DNA from: Williamsia phyllosphaerae
GTDB taxonomy: Bacteria; Actinomycetota; Actinomycetes; Mycobacteriales; Mycobacteriaceae
DNA length: 64,000 nucleotides
Assembly: GCF_014635305.1 (NCBI RefSeq)
Contig: NZ_BMCS01000001.1
Span: 62,001-126,000, forward strand
Reading direction: 5' to 3'
The translations under genes were made by a program, and so were the position numbers. Below the pieces are notes generated by a model, which was not told the DNA's origin, ran no database searches, and saw only the letters and a program-made list of their open reading frames with translations. This document shows positions 10,617 through 18,265 of the stretch, one piece after another. Position 1 is the stretch's first letter; every line of letters begins with the position of its first letter.

Positions 10617-11573
10617 TCAGCCAGGTATACCGGGCGGAACCGGCACACACGGGACCGCAACCGGGTTCCGCGGGTCCAGGGCGGTGCGGACAAATGCTGC
10701 CGTGCGCGGTGACGACACCAACGACAGATGGTCCGAGCGGTCGGCCGCGCACGTGTCCTGGACGACGATGTTCGTCGTCCGCGGGCCGGGCACGAAACCG
10801 TCTGTCCACGGCTCCACGACGCCGTCGTCGCGGGTCATGATGTTGGTGTAGACGACCGCGGGGTCGTACGGGCTGCCGCCGGCGTTGATGGCGCGCATGA
10901 ACGGGCTGCCGTACTGCTCCTCGGCGCACTCCGGGCACGGCAGTACGCGCTTCGGGTCGAGCCCGATTGCGCGCGTAGCCTTCTCGAGCGCCAGATAACC
11001 CGAGCTGTCCTGCCCCTTCCAGTACGGCGCGAGCGAGACGTACCGCTCCACGACGCGCGAACCCCCGAGGTAGCGCACGTAGTACTCCGGCATGAGCGTG
11101 CCCTCGGAGTGCCCGACGATGTCGACCTTCGCCGCGCCGGTCGCGCCTCGGACGCGGTCGATGAACGCGCCCAACTGTTTCGCGCTGGGGATCATGCTGG
11201 TCAGTCCACCGAGCGCGTTGATCGGATAGGGCGTGCCGGGCAGCGTGCCGTAGGTCAGCGCGAACACGCAGTAGCCCGCGTTGTGCAGCACCGGCCCGAG
11301 GGTGGCCCAGTTGGTCTGACGGTTGCCGCCGGTGCCGTGGACCAGGACCACCGGGTTCGGATGCGCCGCGGTGGGACGGCACGAGAAGTCGTTGGTCCCG
11401 GGCGCCGACGCACCCGGACGCGCCACAGCGTCACGGGCTCCGGCGAAGAAGTCGTAGGTGACCGGGAGGGTCGGCCGACCGGGGGCCGCCGAGGCCGGAG
11501 CGGCGAGCACGAGACAGGCCGACGCGGTCGCGACGAGGACGATCAGCCGAAGAACGGCGGGACGAACTGACAT
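10617..11573 (-). CDS. Secreted triacylglycerol lipase-like alpha/beta-hydrolase
   Basis: A 318-residue lipase. A clear Sec signal peptide (MSVRPAVLRLIVLVATASA, then LAAPASAAPG) has a likely cut after ASA. The oxyanion motif is VLVHGTGGNRQTNW and the nucleophile elbow DIVGHSEGT. A C-terminal DTCAADRSDHLSL supplies a His. Paired Cys (CPEC, DTC..VPCVP) suggest disulfides in the exported enzyme. The start overlaps the stop of the upstream paralogue by 31 bp, so the pair is co-transcribed and arose by tandem duplication. It probably hydrolyses lipid esters outside the cell. Confidence 0.9.
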   Translation of the reverse strand: MSVRPAVLRLIVLVATASACLVLAAPASAAPGRPTLPVTYDFFAGARDAVARPGASAPGTNDFSCRPTAAHPNPVVLVHGTGGNRQTNWATLGPVLHNAGYCVFALTYGTLPGTPYPINALGGLTSMIPSAKQLGAFIDRVRGATGAAKVDIVGHSEGTLMPEYYVRYLGGSRVVERYVSLAPYWKGQDSSGYLALEKATRAIGLDPKRVLPCPECAEEQYGSPFMRAINAGGSPYDPAVVYTNIMTRDDGVVEPWTDGFVPGPRTTNIVVQDTCAADRSDHLSLVSSPRTAAFVRTALDPRNPVAVPCVPVPPGIPG

Positions 11574-12520
11574 GGCACCTTCTCACTGCTGGACGGGTCG
11601 AGCGCGTTGAGCACGTGTCGCGCCGCGCGTGGTGACCCGCAGATACCCAGATGATCGCAGAAGTCCTGCGAGCAATCGTGCTGGACAACGATGTTCGTGA
11701 CCGTCTGGTCGTCACTGACCGCGGGGAGCTGACCGCTGGTGTACGGCCGGACGAACTCGTCGAAGCGGGTGGAGATGTTGACGTAGTCGATGCCCGGCAC
11801 ATACGGGCCGCCGTCGGCGTTCATCGCGGTGATGAACTCCGAGCCCCGCGTCATCTGCGCCACCGCGCGACACGGCAGCACCTTGAGCGGGTCGATCCCG
11901 AGCCGCAGGTCGACGGTGTGGAGCAGACCGGCACCAAATGCCGTGGTGCCCTCCCACAGCGGGGCGAGCGAGACGTAGCGCCCGATCTTGTCGCCGCCGC
12001 CGAGGAACTTCGCGTAATGGTTCGGCACCAGCGTGCCCTGCGAATGGCCGACGATGTCGACCTTCTCGGCGCCGGTCGCGGCGAGGACCTTCTCGATGAA
12101 GTCGCCGAGTTCGGCGGCGCTGTCCTCCATGAGCGTCATCCCGCCCATGGCCTTGAGCGGCCACGGCACGTGGGCGAGAGCGCCGTAGGTGAGCGTGAAC
12201 ACGGAGTAGCCCTCGAGCGCGAGCAGCGGGACGTAGGTGCCCCAGTTGGTCTGACCGCCCCCGCCTGTGCCGTGCACCAGGATCACCGGGTTGGGATGAG
12301 CAGGGTCCACCGGGGCGTCCCACTGGTTCGCGCCGGGTAGGGCCCCACCGGGGTTGGCGATCTCGGGCCCGATGCCGGAGAAGAAGTTGTAGGCGACCTT
12401 CTGTCGGTCGCGTGCGGCGCCGCGCGGGGCGGGGTTGTCGACCTCCTGGTCGGGCGCGAGTTCACCGACATCGTCGGTCGAATGCGTGAGCAGGCCGCCC
12501 ACCCGCAGGGGGATCGTCAT
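11543..12520 (-). CDS. Lipase paralogue lacking an obvious signal peptide
   Basis: A 325-residue lipase clearly paralogous to the adjacent one. It shares VHGTGGGGQTNWG, DIVGHSQGT, GIDPLKVLPC, and a C-terminal HDCSQDFCDHLGICGSP with the His. Unlike its neighbour, the N-terminus (MTIPLRVGGLLTHS) has no hydrophobic leader, so it may be cytoplasmic or the start may be misplaced. In-frame alternatives are ATG 12535 and GTG 12559, which add no clear signal sequence either. Its 3' end overlaps the next lipase gene by 31 bp. It is divergent from the ECF sigma gene. Confidence 0.85.
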   Translation of the reverse strand: MTIPLRVGGLLTHSTDDVGELAPDQEVDNPAPRGAARDRQKVAYNFFSGIGPEIANPGGALPGANQWDAPVDPAHPNPVILVHGTGGGGQTNWGTYVPLLALEGYSVFTLTYGALAHVPWPLKAMGGMTLMEDSAAELGDFIEKVLAATGAEKVDIVGHSQGTLVPNHYAKFLGGGDKIGRYVSLAPLWEGTTAFGAGLLHTVDLRLGIDPLKVLPCRAVAQMTRGSEFITAMNADGGPYVPGIDYVNISTRFDEFVRPYTSGQLPAVSDDQTVTNIVVQHDCSQDFCDHLGICGSPRAARHVLNALDPSSSEKVPCQFVPPFFG

Positions 12521-12664
12521 CGCGTCGCCGAGCATGCGGATGAGGGAACCGTGGGCCACGGTGCACACGATACGACGGCGCACCACCGCGGTCCGGTCGC
12601 GGTAGCCGAAGCCACTTTCGCCCGACTCCGTCGGAAAACCGTGCCCACCGACGACTATGAGGAT

Positions 12665-13189
12665 GTGAGTGCTCACCCGGGGTCGCAGCTCCTGCTCGAC
12701 GTGTACGACGACGCATTGCCCGCCGTCTACGGGTACCTGCTGCGTCGCTGCCGCGACACCACCCTCGCCGAGGACCTCACCTCCGAGACGTTCCTCGCGG
12801 CGATGGACAGCGTCCGACGGGTCGATCCACCCGACCCGACCGTGCCGTGGCTGATCGGCGTGGCCCGACACAAGCTGGCCGACCACTGGCGGCGCATGCA
12901 GCGGACCGCCGAGCCGGTGGGTGACCCGCCGGAGACCGCCCACGACACCTGGGACACCGAGCTCGACCGCCTGATCGCCGAGCACACGTTGGCGCAGATC
13001 AGCCCTCTGCACCGGGCGATCCTGACGCTTCGCTACGTCGACGACTGCACGGTCCCCCGCTGCGCCGAGGTCCTCGGCCGCACCGTGATGGCGACCGAGG
13101 CGTTGCTGACCCGGGCCAAGCGCGAGTTCCGCGCGACGTATCCCGACGACCGCGGCTCGCGGAACCCACGACAGGGGGCACGGCGATGA
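12665..13189 (+). CDS. ECF-type RNA polymerase sigma factor
   Basis: A 174-residue group IV sigma factor. Region 2 is DVYDDALPAVYGYLLRRC and AEDLTSETFLAAMDSV; region 4 is LHRAILTLRYVDDCTVPRC followed by AEVLGRTVMATEALLTRAK. No TM or extra C-terminal domain is present. GTG 12665 fits the family length, but its GAGGA is only 1 nt away; GTG 12641, eight residues longer, is an alternative. The stop overlaps the ATG of a VOC protein by 4 bp (ATGA), so the two are translationally coupled. No classical anti-sigma factor is adjacent. Confidence 0.88.
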   Translation: MSAHPGSQLLLDVYDDALPAVYGYLLRRCRDTTLAEDLTSETFLAAMDSVRRVDPPDPTVPWLIGVARHKLADHWRRMQRTAEPVGDPPETAHDTWDTELDRLIAEHTLAQISPLHRAILTLRYVDDCTVPRCAEVLGRTVMATEALLTRAKREFRATYPDDRGSRNPRQGARR

Positions 13190-14454
13190 CCGGCCCGATC
13201 CGCCCCGATCCCTTCACCGCACTGCGCGCGGTCGACACCGATGTCGACCCGGCGTCGGTGTTCTCCCGACAACTCCGCGCCCGTCTCGAGCGCGGAGCCG
13301 ATCTACCCCGAGGAGTCGTCATGAGTGGGGTCACCGCAGACCAGACCGCCCCGACCGGGATCATCGAGCGACCCGGCGCCCTGCCCTACCTCACGGTCGC
13401 GGACGGCCTGGCGGCGATCGACTGGTACCGGGCCCATCTGGGCGCGCGCCTGCGTGGCGAGCCGATCCTGATGGACGACGGCCGTGTCGGCCACGCCGAG
13501 CTGGAGATCGGCGGAGGCGTCATCTACCTGGCCGCGGCGTTCGACGAGATCGGGCTGGCCGCCCCTGCGCCCGGCGCAGTCTCGGTGAGTCTCATGCTCG
13601 CCGTCGACAACACCGACCGCGCGCTGTCCGCTGCCCGCGCCGGCGGCGCGTCTGTGCAGCGAGAGCCCTACGAGGGCCACGGGTCCAGGACGGCGGTGAT
13701 CATCGACCCCTTCGGTCATCGGTGGATGCTGTCCGGGCCGGTGCGCACCCCTACGGGTGTGGTTGACCGGGTCCGTCCCGGCGACGTCGTGTACCCGTCG
13801 CTGTGCACCCCCGATGTCGAGCGCGCGGTCCGGTTCTATGGGGCGGTGCTCGGGTGGCGCTACGACGCCGAGACGCGTCAGGTCACCAACCTCGGACACC
13901 GTCTCGGCCTGTCAACGCTCGGGGATCTGCGATCTCTGTTCCTCGTCTACGCCGTCGCCGATCTCGAGGGCGCGCGGGAGGCGATCGTCGCGGCCGGGGG
14001 CACCGACCTCACCGAGGCCGACGGTCACCCCGGGTCGTTGGACGCGAGCGACGACCAGGGCGCCCGCTTCGCGGTCTACGTAGCCGACCCCGATGAGGTT
14101 CGCGGGGAACAGCATCCGGCCGGACACGGCGAACTCACCTACATCACGGTGCACACCCCCGACAGCCGGGCGTTCCGCGACTTCCACTCCCGGGTCCTGG
14201 GCTGGGAGTTCACGGCCGGTCGCGTCGACGACGGGTGGGAGGTCGACGATTCTCGACCACAGATCGGGATCGCCGGCGGCGCCGACGAGTACTCCGTGGT
14301 GGCGATGTGGTCGGTCGACGACATCGAGGCCGCGGTGACACGTGTCCGGGAGGCCGGCGGCGAGGTGATCAGCGGGCCCGAGCGGATGCCGTACGCGACC
14401 ACCGCGGAATGCGTCGACGACCAGGGCGTGCGGTTCTACCTCGGGCAGTACTGA
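13186..14454 (+). CDS. Three-domain VOC protein with N-terminal sigma-partner-like segment
   Basis: A 422-residue protein. The first about 48 residues (DPFTALRAVDTDVDPASVF, then RQLRARLERGADLPRG) form a short charged helix unlike a VOC fold. Three VOC domains follow, roughly residues 60-185, 200-305 and 315-422. The first ends IIDPFGHRWMLSG, as in PhnB-like proteins. The ATGA overlap with the ECF sigma gene suggests a functional link. Such short N-terminal segments recur on proteins encoded next to ECF factors, so it could bind the sigma factor and sense a ligand through the VOC domains. This is inference; catalytic activity is unknown. Confidence 0.8.
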   Translation: MTGPIRPDPFTALRAVDTDVDPASVFSRQLRARLERGADLPRGVVMSGVTADQTAPTGIIERPGALPYLTVADGLAAIDWYRAHLGARLRGEPILMDDGRVGHAELEIGGGVIYLAAAFDEIGLAAPAPGAVSVSLMLAVDNTDRALSAARAGGASVQREPYEGHGSRTAVIIDPFGHRWMLSGPVRTPTGVVDRVRPGDVVYPSLCTPDVERAVRFYGAVLGWRYDAETRQVTNLGHRLGLSTLGDLRSLFLVYAVADLEGAREAIVAAGGTDLTEADGHPGSLDASDDQGARFAVYVADPDEVRGEQHPAGHGELTYITVHTPDSRAFRDFHSRVLGWEFTAGRVDDGWEVDDSRPQIGIAGGADEYSVVAMWSVDDIEAAVTRVREAGGEVISGPERMPYATTAECVDDQGVRFYLGQY

Positions 14455-14459
14455 CGGAA

Positions 14460-14520
14460 ATCGTCCGCTATACGGTGCATCGTCGGCATATTGCCCTCGA
14501 CGGCACTCATATCGGACGAT
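14460..14520. repeat. 61-nt hairpin repeat, copy 1 (between convergent genes)
   Basis: The ends are perfectly inverted (ATCGTCCG / CGGACGAT), and in this copy the match extends outward to 14455-14525 (CGGAAATCGTCCG). The core GGCATATTGCCCTCGACGGC is identical in the second copy at 56678-56738. The two copies are the same length and by eye match at about 51 of 61 positions. The interior arms pair less well here than in copy 2. It sits between the stops of the VOC gene and the ferredoxin gene. Confidence 0.85.
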
Positions 14521-14536
14521 TTCCGCGTCGTCGGCG

Positions 14537-14725
14537 TCACTCGATAAGGGTCAGCGCCTGGGTAGGGCATTCGATGAGGGCGCGGCGCACTTTGTCGGAG
14601 TGGGCGTCGACCTCGTCGTTGTCGACCTCGACATCACCGGAGTCGGCGAGCAGGAACACCTCCGGCGCGGTCATCTCACACATGCCCGATGCGCAGCACA
14701 ATTCACGGTCCACGGTCACCTTCAT
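14537..14725 (-). CDS. [3Fe-4S] ferredoxin
   Basis: A 62-residue ferredoxin with the cluster motif CCASGMCEMTAPEVF near the N-terminus and ECPTQAL near the C-terminus. The pattern C-x4/5-C...CP is that of single-cluster [3Fe-4S] ferredoxins that serve bacterial P450s. It is the last gene of the SCP2-P450-ALDH-ferredoxin set, 28 bp after the aldehyde dehydrogenase stop. It probably passes electrons from a ferredoxin reductase, encoded elsewhere, to the P450 at 16249-17505. Confidence 0.92.
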   Translation of the reverse strand: MKVTVDRELCCASGMCEMTAPEVFLLADSGDVEVDNDEVDAHSDKVRRALIECPTQALTLIE

Positions 14726-14753
14726 GGTCGAACCTCTCGTGTCGAAGGGGGTC

Positions 14754-16157
14754 TCAGAGCATCCGACGCAGCAGCTTCACCGCGCGGTCGCTGTAGGGCG
14801 GATAGATCAGTGACAGATCGGGTTTCGCCGGCTTGGAGAGCACCGCCTTGCGATGGCTGAGCGCTTCGAAACCCCAGCGACCGTGGTAGGCACCCATGCC
14901 GCTGGCACCGACACCGCCGAACGGTAGTTGCGGGATCAGGCAGTGCATCGCGATGTGGTTGACCACCGCGCCTCCCGACGGGATGGCATCGATCATTCTC
15001 GCGGCCAACGACTTCGACGAGGTGAAGACATAGCTGGCGAGCGGCTTGGGTCGGGAGTTGATGAACGCGATCGCAGCCTCGGGCGACTCGACGGTGAGCA
15101 CGGGCAGGATGGGGCCGAAGATCTCGTTCTCCATCACGGCGTCATCGGGGTCGGGGTCGACGACCACAGTGGGTTCGATCCGCAGGTTCTCTCGATCGAT
15201 GCCGCCGCCGAGGACGACGCGTCCGGTGGTCGCCTCCAGGTAGGAGGCGAGACGCTCGAACTGGCGGCTGTTCACGATCTTCACCGTCGCCTCGACCTTG
15301 TCTTTGCGGAACTCGGCGATGGTGGCGCCGATCTTGCCGACGAGCTCGTCGACCACCGCGCGGTCGGCGAGCACGTAGTCGGGTGCGATGCAGGTCTGGC
15401 CGGAGTTGAGCAGCTTGGTCCAGGCGATGCGGCGCGCGGTGACGTCGAGGTCGGCGTCGGCGGCCACGTAGACCGGACTCTTACCGCCGAGTTCGAGAGT
15501 CACCGGCGTGAGGGTCGGGGCCGCGGCGGCCATGATCTTCTTGCCGACCTCGGTGCCGCCGGTGAACACGGCGTGGTCGAAACCCAGTGCGAGGAGGTCC
15601 TGGGTGGTCGACGCGTCGCCCTCGATCACGCGGAACGCGGAGGTGTCGAGGTATTCCGGAACGATCCGGGCCAGCAGTGCCGACGACGCCGGCGCCATCT
15701 CCGACGGCTTGAGCACAGCACAGTTGCCCGCTGCGATCGCCGCGACCAGCGGTCCGAGCGTCAGATACACGGGGTAGTTCCACGGGCCGATGACCAGCAC
15801 CACCCCGAGGGGCTCGTACTGCACCCAGCCGCGGGCGGGCAACTGGGCCAGCGGGAGCGACTGACGCTGCCGTTTCATCCACTTCTTGAGGTTCTTGCGC
15901 GCGAACGTGGCCTCACCCTTGGTCGATGCGATGTCGCCGAGCCACGCGTCGAAGCCCGCGCGACCGAGATCGGCGTCGAGTGCGGCCACGATGTCGGACT
16001 CGCGCTCGTCCAGCATGCGCTCGAGCGCCGCCAACTGACTTGTGCGCCAACCGATGTCCCGAGTCGCGCCGGACGCGTGGTACCGGCGCAGGTCGGCGAG
16101 CACCGATGGGTCGACCGATTCGACGACGGGTGTGGTGGGCAGTGTGGGTGCAGCCAT
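14754..16157 (-). CDS. Aldehyde dehydrogenase, class 3-like
   Basis: A 467-residue NAD(P)-dependent aldehyde dehydrogenase. Landmarks are VLVIGPWNYPVYLTLGPL, the nucleotide-binding FTGGTEVGKKI, the Glu motif ELGGKSP, and the catalytic Cys in NSGQTCIAPDYVL. The short length and PWNYP are typical of class 3/fatty aldehyde dehydrogenases. It probably oxidises the aldehyde formed after P450 hydroxylation to a carboxylic acid. The start is ATG 16157 (MAAPTLP), with AGGACAC upstream. It lies 91 bp after the P450 gene. Confidence 0.93.
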   Translation of the reverse strand: MAAPTLPTTPVVESVDPSVLADLRRYHASGATRDIGWRTSQLAALERMLDERESDIVAALDADLGRAGFDAWLGDIASTKGEATFARKNLKKWMKRQRQSLPLAQLPARGWVQYEPLGVVLVIGPWNYPVYLTLGPLVAAIAAGNCAVLKPSEMAPASSALLARIVPEYLDTSAFRVIEGDASTTQDLLALGFDHAVFTGGTEVGKKIMAAAAPTLTPVTLELGGKSPVYVAADADLDVTARRIAWTKLLNSGQTCIAPDYVLADRAVVDELVGKIGATIAEFRKDKVEATVKIVNSRQFERLASYLEATTGRVVLGGGIDRENLRIEPTVVVDPDPDDAVMENEIFGPILPVLTVESPEAAIAFINSRPKPLASYVFTSSKSLAARMIDAIPSGGAVVNHIAMHCLIPQLPFGGVGASGMGAYHGRWGFEALSHRKAVLSKPAKPDLSLIYPPYSDRAVKLLRRML

Positions 16158-16248
16158 GATGTGTCCTGTCAGATGTTCAGATGCCGTGTAGGGATCATCG
16201 TCACCCATCGAGCCTGCCCGGCCGGGCGGAACCGAAGGATTCCCCGGG

Positions 16249-17505
16249 TCATCCCCGCACGGTGTAGGGCATGGACCTGACGGCGTGGACGAAGTTGCCG
16301 ACCAGGAACTCAGGCTCACCGAGCTGCATGTGGGGAGCACGGGTCAGCAACTGGCCGAACAACTCTCGGAGCTGCGTCTTGGCGAGGAAGGCCCCCATGC
16401 AGAAGTGCGGTCCACCGCCGCCGAATCCGACGTGCGGGTTGGGCGACCGGGTGACGTCGAACCGTTCGGGATCGGTGAACACCTCGGCGTCGCGGTTGGC
16501 CGACGGATAGAGCATCAACAGCCACTCCCCCGCGCGGATCGGCTGCCCGCCCACCTCGGTGTCCACCAGCGCGGTCCGTCGGAACGTCATCACCGGGGTG
16601 GCGTATCGGATGAACTCGTCGACGGCGGTGCCGATGGTCCCGTCGAAGTCGTCGACGAGCAGTTGGCGCTGAGCAGGGTTGTCCTGCAACGCCTTCGCGA
16701 CGAGGCTGATGGTGTTTCGGGTGGTGTCGTTGCCCGCCACCGACAGCAGCACGAAGAACGCGGCGATCTCGTCGTCGGTCAGCTTCTCGCCGTCGACCTC
16801 GGCCTGCACGAGGTTGGTCATGAGGTCGTCGCGGGGTTCGGCGCGGCGGGCCTCGGCCAGCTCCAGAGCCATGGTGAGCAGCGCGACCAACGACTCGTTG
16901 AGCACCTCGCCCGGCTCACGACCGGCGGCGACGGCCGGGTCGTTCCACGAGACCAGGCCGTCGGCGTGGTGCGCCGCGTCGTCACGGTGACTCTCGTCGA
17001 GTCCCATCATCTCGTAGATGGTCCACATGGGCAGACGCTTGGACACCTGCATGACGAAGTCACCCTCGGGATTGGCCAGCAGATCATCGACGATGCGCTC
17101 GGCCTGGCTCTGGATCTGCTCGGTGATGGTCTTCACCTGCCGAGGGGTGAACGCGGCGCTGACCAGCCGACGCAGCGAGGCGTGACGCTTTCCGTCCATG
17201 GCGAGGAACGACATCGACGCCTCGAGCAACTCCTCCGGGAGCTCTTCGACCATCACGCCCTGTGCGGAGGTGAACAGCTCCGGGTGCTTGCTGACGTAGG
17301 TGATGTCGGCGTGGGTGGCCACCGCCCACACGCCGGGCTGCTCCGGCGGGATCAGTGCGCCCTCGATCGGGGGGTGCCAACTGATCGGCGCCTTGTCCCG
17401 CAGGAGTCGGAAGGTCGCCTCGCGGTCCTCGGCGGTGGCCGCCCAGAACGACTGCGGCGAGATGCTCACGGGATGAAAGGTTCGGTCTGTGGTCGGTGCG
17501 CTCAT
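16249..17505 (-). CDS. Cytochrome P450
   Basis: A 418-residue soluble bacterial P450. The I-helix motif is SVAGNDTTRN. A K-helix region follows, then the haem ligand loop GFGGGGPHFCMG with the proximal Cys. It resembles mycobacterial lipid/sterol-oxidising P450s (CYP123/CYP125-like) but the family cannot be fixed by eye. The surrounding SCP2, ALDH and ferredoxin genes suggest oxidation of a hydrophobic chain or sterol to alcohol, aldehyde and acid. Expression probably starts at the promoter at 18020-18048. Confidence 0.95.
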   Translation of the reverse strand: MSAPTTDRTFHPVSISPQSFWAATAEDREATFRLLRDKAPISWHPPIEGALIPPEQPGVWAVATHADITYVSKHPELFTSAQGVMVEELPEELLEASMSFLAMDGKRHASLRRLVSAAFTPRQVKTITEQIQSQAERIVDDLLANPEGDFVMQVSKRLPMWTIYEMMGLDESHRDDAAHHADGLVSWNDPAVAAGREPGEVLNESLVALLTMALELAEARRAEPRDDLMTNLVQAEVDGEKLTDDEIAAFFVLLSVAGNDTTRNTISLVAKALQDNPAQRQLLVDDFDGTIGTAVDEFIRYATPVMTFRRTALVDTEVGGQPIRAGEWLLMLYPSANRDAEVFTDPERFDVTRSPNPHVGFGGGGPHFCMGAFLAKTQLRELFGQLLTRAPHMQLGEPEFLVGNFVHAVRSMPYTVRG

Positions 17506-17541
17506 GGGTGAGATCCTTGTCTTCGAGAACGGGGCTGGGCG

Positions 17542-17961
17542 TCAGACGAGCAGGTCGTCGCGGCCGTCGGCCTTCAGTCGATCGACGTAGGTGGGGAACA
17601 GCTTCTTCGACAGGGGTGCGAGTTTGAGCAGCGCCGCGACGTTGCCGTCGACCGAGATCTTCTTCTTGGCCATGGCCATCGGGAGGTTGACCTTGCCCTG
17701 CCAGTAGGCGCTGCCGACGTCTGCGGTCATCGACATCGTGGCGCCGGGTGTCGGTGCGGCGTCGAGTCCACCCGGCAGACCGTCACCGAACACCTTCTGA
17801 TTGGCGGCGTCGATCACCACGTGCGCCTCGGGCTCGGAGAAGGCGAACTCGAGAACGATCCCCGTGCCGGCCAGCTTCGGACCGATCTCATCGTCGGTGA
17901 ACGCCGTCTCGAAGATCCCTCCGATGTAGGTGCACACCTCGTCGGCACTGGCGAAACCCAT
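17542..17961 (-). CDS. SCP2 sterol-binding domain protein
   Basis: A 139-residue single-domain SCP2 protein. The hydrophobic-pocket strands VVIDAANQKVFGDG and ATMSMTADVGSAYWQGKVNL are followed by KKKISVDGNVAALLKLAPLSKKLFP, typical of SCP-2 domains. These bind lipids or sterols without catalysis. It is the first gene of the P450 operon and probably presents the hydrophobic substrate. GGAGG suits the second of two adjacent ATG codons (17961) best. The P450 gene begins 36 bp after its stop. Confidence 0.88.
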   Translation of the reverse strand: MGFASADEVCTYIGGIFETAFTDDEIGPKLAGTGIVLEFAFSEPEAHVVIDAANQKVFGDGLPGGLDAAPTPGATMSMTADVGSAYWQGKVNLPMAMAKKKISVDGNVAALLKLAPLSKKLFPTYVDRLKADGRDDLLV

Positions 17962-18019
17962 CATGTCCTCCGTTGTCGCAGTTCAGGGCTGACCCCATCG
18001 AACGGATGAGGTGTGGATC

Positions 18020-18048
18020 ACAGTAGCCATAACTTCACTTATGGTCAA
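18020..18048 (-). promoter_or_regulatory. Promoter and palindromic operator of the SCP2-P450 operon
   Basis: On the minus strand TTGACC (18048-18043) and TACTGT (18025-18020) are separated by exactly 17 bp, a very good sigma-A promoter for actinobacteria. The spacer and the -35 overlap hold a perfect inverted repeat CCATAA-N6-TTATGG (18027-18044). A dimer bound there would block RNA polymerase. The divergent TetR gene at 18266 is the obvious source of the repressor. The predicted transcript start is about 50 nt before the SCP2 start codon. Confidence 0.7.
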
Positions 18049-18088
18049 GGGAATCGGACACCCGTCCGTCGCAGAAGCACACTGACGA

Positions 18089-18257
18089 CCTGGTGGTCTG
18101 CGCTTGAAATCCTCAGGCGGTGCGCGGTGGAGCGATCATCGTCTGGCGTGGACGGAGGAGGGAGGGATAGCGCTAGCTATCTCGACCGACGACAACCCCG
18201 TCAGGCGGCGATCGAACGCCGCGAACCGTCTAAGGATTTCAAGCGCAGAGCACTAGG
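18089..18257. repeat. MITE-like inverted-repeat element (about 169 bp)
   Basis: A perfect 17-bp inverted repeat TCTGCGCTTGAAATCCT occurs at 18097-18113 and, inverted, at 18233-18249. Matching continues inward about 16 bp (12 of 16 by eye) and outward about 8 bp (6 of 8). The centre holds another palindrome, GATAGC-GCTA-GCTATC (18166-18181). There is no coding potential. It lies between the P450-operon promoter and the TetR start codon. This looks like a miniature inverted-repeat element or a decayed insertion, but no target duplication was recognised. Confidence 0.65.
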
Positions 18258-18265
18258 CTGAGGCG

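Noticed and set aside
12520..13012. A long upstream extension of the second lipase overlapping the sigma factor gene
   Set aside because: The extra 160 residues are the antisense of the ECF sigma factor and resemble no signal peptide or known domain.
18013..18261. A small open frame inside the inverted-repeat element upstream of the TetR gene
   Set aside because: It covers the operator and both repeat arms, has no ribosome site, and its sequence is not protein-like.
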